From the NCBI GenBank assembly GCA_016794765.1, contig JAEUJG010000366.1:1-9900 (forward strand): DNA of 9,900 nt, in the 5' to 3' direction. This DNA is from Spirochaetaceae bacterium (lineage in GTDB: Bacteria > Spirochaetota > Spirochaetia > Treponematales > Rectinemataceae). The number at the start of each line of letters is the position of its first letter. Within the stretch, counting starts at the first letter, position 1. Made by a program: the position numbers and the translations under genes. Below the pieces are notes generated by a model. The model searched no databases. It saw only the letters and a program-made list of their open reading frames with translations, and had not been told where the DNA came from. This document shows positions 1 through 5,515 of this stretch, in pieces.

Positions 1-681
1 AAGAAGGCGGACATTTCCTTCGCGGCGCCCCTCGCGATGAACGCCACCATCCCCTCCAGCACCGACGGGACCCTCTTCGTCCGCGACATGTTCAACCTCT
101 ACGTGTACGAGAACTTCCTCTACACGATGAGCATGACCGGCCAGCAGGTGAAGGACTTCATCGAGTTCTCCTACGAGAACTGGTTCACGACGATGCCCAA
201 CGAGGGCAACCACCTCATCGCCTACCAGAAGGACAAGGACGGGAAGCTCGTCCAGGACGCCCGCACCGGCGCCTTCCAGACCGCGACCCGCTACTACAAC
301 TACGACTCGGCCGCGGGCCTCAACTACACCGTCGACGTCTCCAAGCCCGTCGGTTCCCGCGTGACGATCACCGGCATGGCCGACGGCTCCTCCTTCGACC
401 CCGCCAAAACCTACTCGGTCGCTATCAACTCCTACCGCGGCCAGGGCGGCGGCGGCCACCTCGAGAAGGGCGCCAAGATGGCCAAGGCCGACATCCTCGC
501 GATGAAGAACGTCACGAGCGCGACGACCAAGGACCTCCGCTATTACCTCCTCAAGTGGTTCGAGAAGCAGCAGGGCACCGTCACCGTCGGCGCCTTGGGC
601 AACTGGAAGGTCATCCCCGAGGACCTCGCCGCCCAGGGCAAGGCCGTCGACCTCCCCCTCCTTTTCCCGCCCGCCAAGTAA
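1..681 (+). CDS. 5'-nucleotidase / 2',3'-cyclic phosphodiesterase family protein, C-terminal part (5' end outside window)
   Basis: The frame is open from base 1 and ends at TAA 679-681, giving 226 residues of a longer protein. Motifs match the 5'-nucleotidase C-terminal domain, which binds the nucleotide base: KKADISFAAP at the very start, RDMFNLYVYENFLYTMSMTG (the 'rdlf.l.pyeN.l..v.mtG' block), YNYDSAAGLNYTVDVSKPVG (the 'yn.D.a.G..Y.vD.skp.G' block) and the glycine-rich NSYRGQGGGGHL loop. In this family the N-terminal metallophosphoesterase domain does the hydrolysis and the protein is usually exported to salvage nucleosides and phosphate. That domain and any signal peptide lie upstream of the window. 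The C-terminus ends soon after the domain, with no anchor or sortase motif. A strong terminator follows at once, so this is the last gene of its transcript. The family is clear; the exact substrate (AMP, UDP-sugar or cyclic nucleotide) cannot be told from this half. Confidence 0.9.
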   Translation, partial: KKADISFAAPLAMNATIPSSTDGTLFVRDMFNLYVYENFLYTMSMTGQQVKDFIEFSYENWFTTMPNEGNHLIAYQKDKDGKLVQDARTGAFQTATRYYNYDSAAGLNYTVDVSKPVGSRVTITGMADGSSFDPAKTYSVAINSYRGQGGGGHLEKGAKMAKADILAMKNVTSATTKDLRYYLLKWFEKQQGTVTVGALGNWKVIPEDLAAQGKAVDLPLLFPPAK

Positions 682-702
682 GCGTCCTTCGCGACGCATG
701 CG

Positions 703-740
703 AAAACCGGACGGAGCCCAAGGCTCCGCCCGGTTTTTTT
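703..740 (+). terminator. Intrinsic terminator after the 5'-nucleotidase gene
   Basis: AAACCGGACGGAGCC (704-718) pairs with GGCTCCGCCCGGTTT (722-736) over 15 positions with one A/C mismatch. The loop is three bases, and the downstream arm runs into a seven-T tract (734-740). It begins about 20 bases after the stop codon. Confidence 0.93.
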
Positions 741-801
741 GTCGTCGCGGCGTGGCGCTCCGCGGAAGCGGACGCGCCCGGACGTGCATACATTTTTGTC
801 C

Positions 802-837
802 TTGCCCAAGGGGCGGAAGGACGCTACTTTATATATA
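802..837 (+). promoter_or_regulatory. Possible promoter of hsp20
   Basis: The only AT-rich patch between the upstream terminator and hsp20 is TACTTTATATATAGG (825-839). TTGCCC (802-807) lies 17 bases before TACTTT (825-830), giving a weak sigma-70-like pair. The alternative -10 TATATA (830-835) would leave a 22-base spacer, which is too long. No CIRCE element (TTAGCACTC-N9-GAGTGCTAA) and no convincing sigma-32 -10 (CCCCAT) were seen. The stretch 741-801 holds only a small hairpin (GCGT and CGCT against AGCG and ACGC, 750-775) and no gene. Confidence 0.35.
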
Positions 838-869
838 GGCGAGGGGAGCCCGAGCGGTCCCCTCGATCG

Positions 870-956
870 CCGTCGCCCCTTTCGGGGGACGGAAGCAAAC
901 TCCTTTCGGGCTCGCAGGGGAAACCCGAAGGGAATCTCGCTCCCAAGGAGGAGAGT
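870..956 (+). promoter_or_regulatory. Structured 5' leader of hsp20, candidate RNA thermometer or switch
   Basis: Three potential hairpins stand in a row in the leader. The first is CCGTC/GACGG plus CCCC/GGGG closing a TTTC loop (870-892). The second is CCTTTCGGG (902-910) with CCCGAAGGG (924-932), one G-T wobble. The third is GGGA/TCCC (930-944) immediately before the ribosome-binding site. CTCCTT (900-905) is also an exact complement of the Shine-Dalgarno core AAGGAG (945-950) and overlaps the left arm of the second hairpin, so the two pairings exclude each other. Structured leaders that hide the ribosome-binding site are known for bacterial small heat-shock genes (ROSE and fourU types). 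This one has neither a clear fourU nor a clear ROSE U(U/C)GCU signature, so the role is inferred from the base pairing alone. Confidence 0.4.
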
Positions 957-1502
957 ATGAAAGGCAACCGCACCTATATGGACATCGGCGCCATCCTCGA
1001 CGAGGTCTTCGAAGCCGCCAAGGATTTCGGCGAGAAGATGAACGAGGAATTCACGAAGGGTCCCGGCATGCCGGGCTTCGGTCCCCACGGGCCCAAGACC
1101 TGGTTCGACTTCGGCCAGGACGAGAACGCCGACTATTACCCCGGCTATTCCTATCCCCCGATGAACATCTTCCTGACGCAGGACCGCAGCATCGTCTTCG
1201 AGTTCGCCGTCGCGGGCTTTGACGAGCGCGACATCAGCCTGACCTTCCAGGGCGACTACATGGTTTTCGCCGCCAGGATCGGGCTGGAGAACGCGTCGGA
1301 GGAGAGCGTCCGCTACATCAAGCGCCGCCTCAAGCTGAAGGACATCGAAAAGCAGAAGTATTACGTGCCCGCCGACAAGTTCGCCCAGGACCTGGTGAAG
1401 GCGAGCTTCAAGAACGGCATCCTCAAGGTCGTCGTGCCCCCGAAGGAGGAGTCCGCGACCCCCGAAGGGATCCGCATCGAGATCGTGAAGGAAGGCGAAT
1501 AA
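957..1502 (+). CDS. hsp20: Small heat-shock protein, Hsp20/alpha-crystallin family
   Basis: 181 residues. Proteins of this family are ATP-independent holdases that bind unfolding proteins in the cytoplasm and form large oligomers. The alpha-crystallin domain spans about residues 66-162 (from PPMNIFLTQD, through VAGFDERDISLTFQGDYMVF, to the hallmark FKNGILKVVVPP, the A-x-x-x-G-x-L motif with F in place of the usual start residue). A C-terminal I-x-I oligomer contact is present (GIRIEI, about 171-176). The N-terminal arm (1-65) is rich in Gly, Pro and Phe, as usual. The ATG at 957 is chosen because an excellent AAGGAGG (945-951) sits five bases upstream and the domain layout fits; the open frame runs further back through the upstream terminator and is not coding there. 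The gene is monocistronic, with terminators on both sides. No heat-shock operator was found, but the leader has alternative structures that could control translation. Confidence 0.95.
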   Translation: MKGNRTYMDIGAILDEVFEAAKDFGEKMNEEFTKGPGMPGFGPHGPKTWFDFGQDENADYYPGYSYPPMNIFLTQDRSIVFEFAVAGFDERDISLTFQGDYMVFAARIGLENASEESVRYIKRRLKLKDIEKQKYYVPADKFAQDLVKASFKNGILKVVVPPKEESATPEGIRIEIVKEGE

Positions 1503-1507
1503 GCCAA

Positions 1508-1529
1508 GGGGAGGCCTTCCGACCTCCCC
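1508..1529. repeat. Hairpin after hsp20, possibly usable by transcripts from either side
   Basis: GGGGAGG (1508-1514) pairs perfectly with CCTCCCC (1523-1529) around an eight-base loop. On the plus strand no T-run follows. On the minus strand TTGGCTT follows, so it might weakly terminate the converging chemoreceptor transcript. Confidence 0.5.
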
Positions 1530-1540
1530 GTCGCGCGCGC

Positions 1541-1592
1541 GGCGCCCGACTCCCCGCCGACCCCGCGGCCGGGAGGCCGGGCGCCTTTTTTT
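1541..1592 (+). terminator. Intrinsic terminator of hsp20
   Basis: GGCGCCCG (1541-1548) pairs perfectly with CGGGCGCC (1578-1585). The large loop carries an additional GC-rich inner pairing, and seven T (1586-1592) follow directly. It lies between two converging genes and protects the chemoreceptor gene from hsp20 read-through. Confidence 0.85.
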
Positions 1593-1598
1593 AGGTCG

Positions 1599-3416
1599 CT
1601 ATTCGTCGGCCTTGAAGCGGCCGGCCGCCTCGCGGACCTCGGCGAGGTCGTCGGCGTTCCGCGAGGCCAAGGCCACGGTCTCGGCCACGGCCTTGTTGAT
1701 CTCGGCGGTTCCCCGGGAGATCTCCTCGTTGTTCCGCACGACGTCCGCGTTGGTCTCGTTCAGCCTCCGCACCTCCGCGAGGATGGTCGCGTTGCCCGCC
1801 GCCATCTCCCGCGCCCCGCCCTCGATCTCACCCGTGATCGCCTTGAGCCTGGCAAGATCCTCCAGGACCTTGCGCCCGCCGGCCCCCTGTTCCCGCATCG
1901 ATTCGCAGATCCGGTTCACGCCCTCGCCGAGTGAGACCGCGCTCCCGAGGATGGCCCCGAAGGATTCGACGGCGGCCTCCGAGGAGTCGCTGACGGCGGT
2001 GATCGCCTCGACGACGCTGCCGAGATCCGAGCCGATGTCCCTCGCCTGCTCCGTCGCCCGCTCGGCGAGCTTGCGGATCTCGTCGGCGACGACGGCGAAG
2101 CCCCGGCCGGCCTCGCCCGCGTGGGCCGCCTCGATCGCGGCGTTCATCGCGAGGAGGTTCGTGCGCTCGGCGATCTCTTCGATGACCCGCGCGGCTTCGG
2201 AGAGGTTTTCCGCCGAGCGCACGATGGAGGCGACCGCCTCGCGGACGCCGTCGATCCGGGCCTTGCCCTCGGCGCTCTCCCCGCGGAGGCGGCCCGAACT
2301 TTCGCGGGCCTCCTCGGCGCCCCGCCCGACCTCCTCGACGCCGGCGATGATCCGTTCCACCGCGCGCGAGGAGTCGGCGACAATGGCGCCCTGGCGGTCG
2401 AGCATCGAGGAGAGTGACTCGACGTTCCTCGCCAGTTCCTCGATGGCCGAGGAGACCTCGGCGACGGCGGTCGACTCCTCGCCGAGGCGCTGGGCGCTGC
2501 CGGCGATGCTCGTGTTGATCTGGAGCACGGCGGAACCCGTCTCCTCGACGTTGGCCACGAGGGCCTGTCCGCTCTCGGAAAGGACGGCTACCCGCGCCTG
2601 TACGGTGCCGACGAGGACCTGGAGGGCGGCCACCAGGCCGTCCACGCTCGCCGCGACGCGGCCGAGCTCGTCCTTGCCCGCAAGGCCGGAGCGCCGGCGG
2701 AGGTCGCCCTCGCCCACCTTCGCGACAAAATCGGCGAGCCCGGCGATCCGGCGCCTGAGCGAGCGCAAGGTGAGGGCGATGACGACGAAGACCGCCGCCA
2801 TGCCCGCGCAGGCGGTCGCGAGGAGGAAGACCATGGCGCGCCCGGAGGCGGACTGGGCCGACTGGAAGCGCTCCAGGGAAAGCCGGCTGACCTGGGAGGT
2901 CAGCTTGGCCAGCGAGGCTTCGAGCCGGGTGAAGGCGGTGGAGACGTCCTCCTTGACCTTCATCTCGGGAGTCCGCCCCTCCTGGAAACCGCTCGAGGCG
3001 AGGCCGAAGGGCGCCGCGTAGGACTCATAGGCCGCGTAAACCTCGTCCATCGCCGCGGCCTGGCGGTCGTCGTCGCTTTCGTTGCCGTAGAGGGCGACGA
3101 GGAGATCCCGGCCGGCGGCCAGCTCCGTCTCCATCACGCTCACGTGGGCGGCGATCTCGCTCGTGCCGGGACGGACCAGGCTGAGGAGGAAGGCGTCCAA
3201 GAGGTTTTCCTGGGCCCGGAGCGCGGCAAGGCGCAGCTCGTAGCTCTGCCGGCTCAGGGCGTCGTAGACCTTGCGGTTCGTATTCATGGATTGCGTGAGG
3301 AGGCGCATCGTCGAGACGGAAACGGCGACGAGGGCGCCGTAGGAGACGAGGACGGCCATCGAAAGCATGCCGAAACGGGCGAAGAGACTGAGTCTCCGCG
3401 GGGCGGTGGAGCGCAT
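1599..3416 (-). CDS. Methyl-accepting chemotaxis protein (transmembrane chemoreceptor)
   Basis: 605 residues from the ATG at 3416. Order of parts: short cytoplasmic start, TM1 (about 14-37), a helical extracytoplasmic sensor of about 155 residues (four-helix-bundle type by length and pattern), TM2 (about 194-218), HAMP (about 219-271, with VGEGDL and KDELG), then a long coiled-coil signalling domain. Its hairpin tip is the conserved block EIAERTNLLAMNAAIEAAHA followed by GEAGRGFAVVADEIRKLAERA (about 414-454), which contacts CheA and CheW. The start is fixed by AAGGA six bases before the ATG and by a promoter whose predicted +1 (about 3470) lies downstream of the longer TTG alternative at 3473. 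There is no C-terminal NWxxF-type CheR/CheB tether, as the protein ends in KADE. The ligand cannot be predicted. The gene stands alone, with no other che genes in the window. Confidence 0.95.
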   Translation of the reverse strand: MRSTAPRRLSLFARFGMLSMAVLVSYGALVAVSVSTMRLLTQSMNTNRKVYDALSRQSYELRLAALRAQENLLDAFLLSLVRPGTSEIAAHVSVMETELAAGRDLLVALYGNESDDDRQAAAMDEVYAAYESYAAPFGLASSGFQEGRTPEMKVKEDVSTAFTRLEASLAKLTSQVSRLSLERFQSAQSASGRAMVFLLATACAGMAAVFVVIALTLRSLRRRIAGLADFVAKVGEGDLRRRSGLAGKDELGRVAASVDGLVAALQVLVGTVQARVAVLSESGQALVANVEETGSAVLQINTSIAGSAQRLGEESTAVAEVSSAIEELARNVESLSSMLDRQGAIVADSSRAVERIIAGVEEVGRGAEEARESSGRLRGESAEGKARIDGVREAVASIVRSAENLSEAARVIEEIAERTNLLAMNAAIEAAHAGEAGRGFAVVADEIRKLAERATEQARDIGSDLGSVVEAITAVSDSSEAAVESFGAILGSAVSLGEGVNRICESMREQGAGGRKVLEDLARLKAITGEIEGGAREMAAGNATILAEVRRLNETNADVVRNNEEISRGTAEINKAVAETVALASRNADDLAEVREAAGRFKADE

Positions 3417-3476
3417 GGGGATTCCTTGGTCGAGGAAGCGGCCCGTCCTGTCGGGGCGGCCGCGCTTGGTCAAACG

Positions 3477-3505
3477 AGTCTAGAGGCGCCCCGGGAATTT
3501 GTCAA
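3477..3505 (-). promoter_or_regulatory. Near-consensus sigma-70 promoter of the chemoreceptor gene
   Basis: Read on the minus strand, TTGACA (3505-3500) is a perfect -35, followed by a 17-base spacer and TAGACT (3482-3477) as -10. The predicted start of transcription is near 3470, giving a leader of about 54 nt to the ATG at 3416. It is one of the best promoter matches in the window. It also shows that the chemoreceptor is transcribed separately from the anti-sigma gene just upstream. Confidence 0.75.
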
Positions 3506-3540
3506 CGAAAGAAGCGCGGCGGAGGTTGTGCGATCGAGCG

Positions 3541-3570
3541 AAAAAGGCCCTACCTGCCGGAATGGGGGCC
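3541..3570 (-). terminator. Weak intrinsic terminator of the ECF sigma operon
   Basis: On the minus strand GGCCC (3570-3566) pairs with GGGCC (3550-3546), followed by TTTTT (3545-3541). The stem is short (5 bp, 15-base loop) and overlaps the last codons of the anti-sigma gene. Position and T-run support a terminator, but it may be leaky. Confidence 0.45.
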
Positions 3571-4035
3571 GCCCGCGTGGCCGTTCATGCGCCGGAGGAG
3601 GGGCAGGAGGCTGTCCATGTGGCTGCCGATGAAGACCGCCATGTAGGCGGTCAAGGCCAGGCCGAGGACCAGGGAGAGCGGCAGGGCGAGCCGGAATCCG
3701 AAGGTTTCCTTGGCGCGGTCGAATTCGCTGCCCAGGGGAATGATGACCATGGAGGCGGCGATCACGAAGCCCGACAGGATCCAGTCCCGCACGAGGACGG
3801 CGCGGCGCGGCCGCGGCGTCAGGCGGACGGCGGCCATGATCCGCTCGTCCAGGAGGTTACCCTTCGCGGCATCCGCGTCGGACGAGCCCGCGCGGTAGGC
3901 CGCCAGGGCCGCCTCCCGCCGGCGCACCTTCGCTTCGCAGGATGCGCAGGCGGCGAGGTGCCGCCTGAGCGGGTAGCCGGGAGTTTCCCCGGCGTCGAGC
4001 CGGTCGTAGCGATCGAGAAATTGCTCACACCGCAT
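3550..4035 (-). CDS. Zinc-type membrane anti-sigma factor (zf-HC2-like)
   Basis: 161 residues. The N-terminus holds a zinc-binding anti-sigma pattern: Cys3, then HLAACASC with His26, Cys30 and Cys33 (H-x3-C-x2-C). In ZAS proteins this fold wraps the partner sigma factor and holds it inactive. After a charged linker come two hydrophobic helices (about 84-101 and 115-136), which would place the sigma-binding head and the short Gly/His-rich tail in the cytoplasm. The ATG at 4035 is chosen because a perfect AAGGAGG lies six bases upstream and the zinc motif starts directly after it. The start lies inside the 3' end of the sigma gene (11-base overlap), as expected for a sigma/anti-sigma pair made in balanced amounts. 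The overall sequence is not close to a named anti-sigma factor that I recognise; the signal it senses is unknown. Confidence 0.8.
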   Translation of the reverse strand: MRCEQFLDRYDRLDAGETPGYPLRRHLAACASCEAKVRRREAALAAYRAGSSDADAAKGNLLDERIMAAVRLTPRPRRAVLVRDWILSGFVIAASMVIIPLGSEFDRAKETFGFRLALPLSLVLGLALTAYMAVFIGSHMDSLLPLLRRMNGHAGGPHSGR

Positions 4036-4594
4036 ATTCGGCCTCCTTCGCGTCGCCGAGCCGCTCCCGGAGGAGCTTCTTGGCCCGGAACACGTGCGAC
4101 TTGATGGTGTTGACCGGAAAACCGGTGATCTCGCCGATTTCCGCATAGGACAGGTCGTAGTAGAAGCACAGCTCGATGCAGAGCGCCTGCTTCGGGGGGA
4201 GTTCCGCCATCGCCTGCCTGACGGCCTTCGCGGTTTCCTCGCGCAGGTGGGCCTCGTCCGTGCCCCCCTCCCCCTCGATCTCCGCCTCGGGATCCAGGCG
4301 GAGCGTTTCCTTCCTGCGCTGCTTCGCGTTGATCGCGGTGTTGTAGGCGATGCGGAGGAGCCAGGTCGAAAATTTGGCCCGGCCCTTGAAGCCGGCCAAG
4401 GCCGTATACGCCTTCACGAAGACGTCCTGCGTGAAGTCGGCGGCCTCCTCCTCGTCGCGGAAGAAGCTCCGGCCGAGCCGCAAGACCCGTCCTCGATGCC
4501 TTCTCACGAGTTCGGAGAAGGCCTCGGTGTCGCCGTCGAGGACGAGAGCTATGATCTCATCGTCGGTGAGCTCGGCGGCTCGCCGATCGCTCAT
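4025..4594 (-). CDS. ECF-type RNA polymerase sigma factor (sigma-70 family, RpoE-like)
   Basis: 189 residues, typical ECF length. Region 2 (about 24-92) shows DGDTEAFSELVRRHRGRVLRL, the DFTQDVFVKAYTAL core-binding and -10-recognition helix, and FSTWLLRIAYNTAINAKQRR. A short acidic linker (about 99-118) leads to region 4 (about 120-180), with LPPKQALCIEL and the helix-turn-helix YAEIGEITGFPVNTIKSHVFRAKKLL that reads the -35 element. No C-terminal extension is present. The ATG at 4594 overlaps the stop of the upstream membrane-protein gene as ATGA, and the gene's own end overlaps the anti-sigma start, so all three should be translated in a coupled way. A much longer in-frame extension upstream is a shadow of the preceding gene. 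The regulon is unknown; an ECF-like promoter ahead of the operon suggests the factor activates itself. Confidence 0.93.
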   Translation of the reverse strand: MSDRRAAELTDDEIIALVLDGDTEAFSELVRRHRGRVLRLGRSFFRDEEEAADFTQDVFVKAYTALAGFKGRAKFSTWLLRIAYNTAINAKQRRKETLRLDPEAEIEGEGGTDEAHLREETAKAVRQAMAELPPKQALCIELCFYYDLSYAEIGEITGFPVNTIKSHVFRAKKLLRERLGDAKEAEYAV

Positions 4595-4929
4595 TTCGCG
4601 GAAAAACGGCTCCTCATTCCGTGGAAGCAAAGGAGCCCGGCTCCGAGCGCCAGGGGGATGAGGCCGCCGAGCAGGCTGTAGGCGACCCCGTCCATCGCGA
4701 GGAAGAGCACGGACAGGACAAGCCCGACGAGGCCGAGGAGGAGGCCGGCGAGGAGGGCGAAGGTATCGAGATCCAGGCGGAGCGGTTCGTAGATCCCGCG
4801 CTCGATCATGAGGCGCTTCTCCTTGTGGTTCCACAAAAGGTAGAAGAAGACGACCACGCTCCCCATGACGATGCCGACGATCGGAATCACGGAAATGATC
4901 ACTTGGGCCGCTTCGGACGGTTGCTGCAT
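4591..4929 (-). CDS. Small three-helix membrane protein (DUF6249-like) of the ECF sigma operon
   Basis: 112 residues. Three hydrophobic helices are visible: about 8-33 (VIISVIPIVGIVMGSVVVFF), 57-78 and 83-103. The first two flank a basic cytoplasmic-looking loop, HKEKRLMIERGIYEP. A membrane helix followed by a K/R-rich 'hkek..mIerG.yep' segment is what I know from DUF6249-type proteins that often sit beside ECF sigma genes; this assignment is from memory of the pattern. The ATG at 4929 is preferred over an upstream in-frame GTG (4950) because GAGGGGG stands 4-5 bases before it. The gene is first in the operon and shares ATGA with the sigma start. Its role is unknown; a plausible inference is a membrane component that helps sense or relay the envelope signal to the sigma/anti-sigma pair. 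The name is uncertain; the gene itself is well supported. Confidence 0.75.
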   Translation of the reverse strand: MQQPSEAAQVIISVIPIVGIVMGSVVVFFYLLWNHKEKRLMIERGIYEPLRLDLDTFALLAGLLLGLVGLVLSVLFLAMDGVAYSLLGGLIPLALGAGLLCFHGMRSRFSAK

Positions 4930-4977
4930 AAAACCCCCTCTCGTTCTCACGGGAAGGCGTCATTCCTTTCCGCGCCC

Positions 4978-5007
4978 ATCATAGACACGCGGCGGGCCGG
5001 AAGGTTG
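4978..5007 (-). promoter_or_regulatory. Candidate ECF-sigma promoter of the sigma operon
   Basis: On the minus strand CAACCTT (5007-5001) is followed after 15 bases by TCTAT (4985-4981). This resembles the GGAACTT-N15/16-TCtgA pattern read by RpoE-type sigma factors, whose invariant part is the AAC core. TATGAT (4983-4978) overlaps the -10 and could also serve the housekeeping sigma factor, but no good -35 is spaced for it. Transcription would start near 4973, about 45 bases before the ATG at 4929. Confidence 0.45.
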
Positions 5008-5027
5008 CGCCGAAATCCGCGCCGTAG

Positions 5028-5073
5028 CGCGGGCGCGAGGCGCCCGCGGCGCCGAAGGGCTTTGCCCTTCGGC
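5028..5073. repeat. Two adjacent strong hairpins between the oxidoreductase and ECF operons
   Basis: GCCGAAGGGC (5051-5060) and GCCCTTCGGC (5064-5073) form a perfect 10-bp stem with a TTT loop. Next to it CGCGGGCG (5028-5035) pairs with CGCCCGCG (5041-5048), a perfect 8-bp stem. Neither is followed by a T-run on either strand, so these are not classical intrinsic terminators. They sit after the DUF1667 gene and could stop RNA degradation or assist Rho-type termination before the ECF promoter. Confidence 0.6.
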
Positions 5074-5085
5074 GATCGCTTGCCA

Positions 5086-5145
5086 CCCTCGGGACGGGCT
5101 ATCTAATGCTTCGCGTAGCTATAACGTCAATACCCGTCCCGAGGG
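5086..5145. repeat. Perfect 13-bp inverted repeat spanning the DUF1667 stop codon
   Basis: CCCTCGGGACGGG (5086-5098) is the exact reverse complement of CCCGTCCCGAGGG (5133-5145). The 34-base loop between them is AT-rich and contains the last codons and stop (5101-5099) of the DUF1667 gene. In the mRNA this would form a long GC-rich stem across the translation end. Confidence 0.7.
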
Positions 5146-5506
5146 CGTCGGCGAGGAGAACCTTGCCGCTCTCGACGGGGAGCTCCACCTCGAGGGCGTA
5201 GATCGCCTCCAGGAGGGCGGGGACCTTGTCCTTGGGAAAGGCCGCCGTGCTCCGCACGGGCACGCGGCGGGGGGCCCCGCCGAGGCGCGCCTCGCCCGAA
5301 GGGGCGCAGGCGGCCTCCCCGGAGCAGGCGCGGGCGGCGCGGGCCGTCGCGGTGACGGTGCGCTTGGGAGCGAAAAGCTCCTCGCGGGCGTAGACCACGC
5401 CGCGGGGGCAGCGGTTGCCGCTCACGGAGAGCTCGCCGTCGGCCACCTTCTCGACCGTGAGGTGGCAGCCCATGGGGCAGGTGATGCAGATAAGTTCCTG
5501 GCTCAT
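5099..5506 (-). CDS. DUF1667 family cysteine-rich protein, third gene of the oxidoreductase operon
   Basis: 135 residues. The start CITCPMGC (Cys7, Cys10, Cys14) followed by NRCPRG (Cys33) is the DUF1667 signature; four conserved cysteines suggest a metal or Fe-S site. In many anaerobes this family is encoded directly after a GlpA-like and an FAD/NAD oxidoreductase gene, as here, and probably acts as a small electron-carrying or structural subunit. The ATG at 5506 has AGGAGG nearby (5511-5516 on the minus strand), overlapping the TAG of the preceding gene, so translation should be coupled. Between RTVTATAR and RRVPVRSTAAFPKDK, which are usually close together in the family, there is an Ala/Gly-rich stretch of about 23 residues (about 57-79) with two extra cysteines (61, 67). 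That makes the protein somewhat longer than the usual form, which I recall as near 115-120 residues. Membership is firm; function is inferred from context. Confidence 0.88.
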   Translation of the reverse strand: MSQELICITCPMGCHLTVEKVADGELSVSGNRCPRGVVYAREELFAPKRTVTATARAARACSGEAACAPSGEARLGGAPRRVPVRSTAAFPKDKVPALLEAIYALEVELPVESGKVLLADALGTGIDVIATRSIR

Positions 5507-5515
5507 GCGCTCCTC

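Noticed and set aside
555..956. In-frame upstream extension of hsp20
   Set aside because: It crosses a strong terminator and the end of the previous gene, while a near-perfect ribosome-binding site precedes the ATG at 957.
1612..3021. Long plus-strand reading frame opposite the chemoreceptor gene
   Set aside because: The translation is Ser/Arg/Ala-rich without domains and lies antisense to a clearly conserved chemoreceptor; it is a high-GC shadow.
3417..3473. Longer chemoreceptor start at a TTG
   Set aside because: It lies upstream of the predicted transcription start of the TTGACA/TAGACT promoter, and a good ribosome-binding site precedes the ATG at 3416.
4595..4963. N-terminal extension of the ECF sigma factor
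   Set aside because: The added sequence is a Pro/Arg-rich off-frame reading of the small membrane-protein gene; ECF factors normally start close to region 2.
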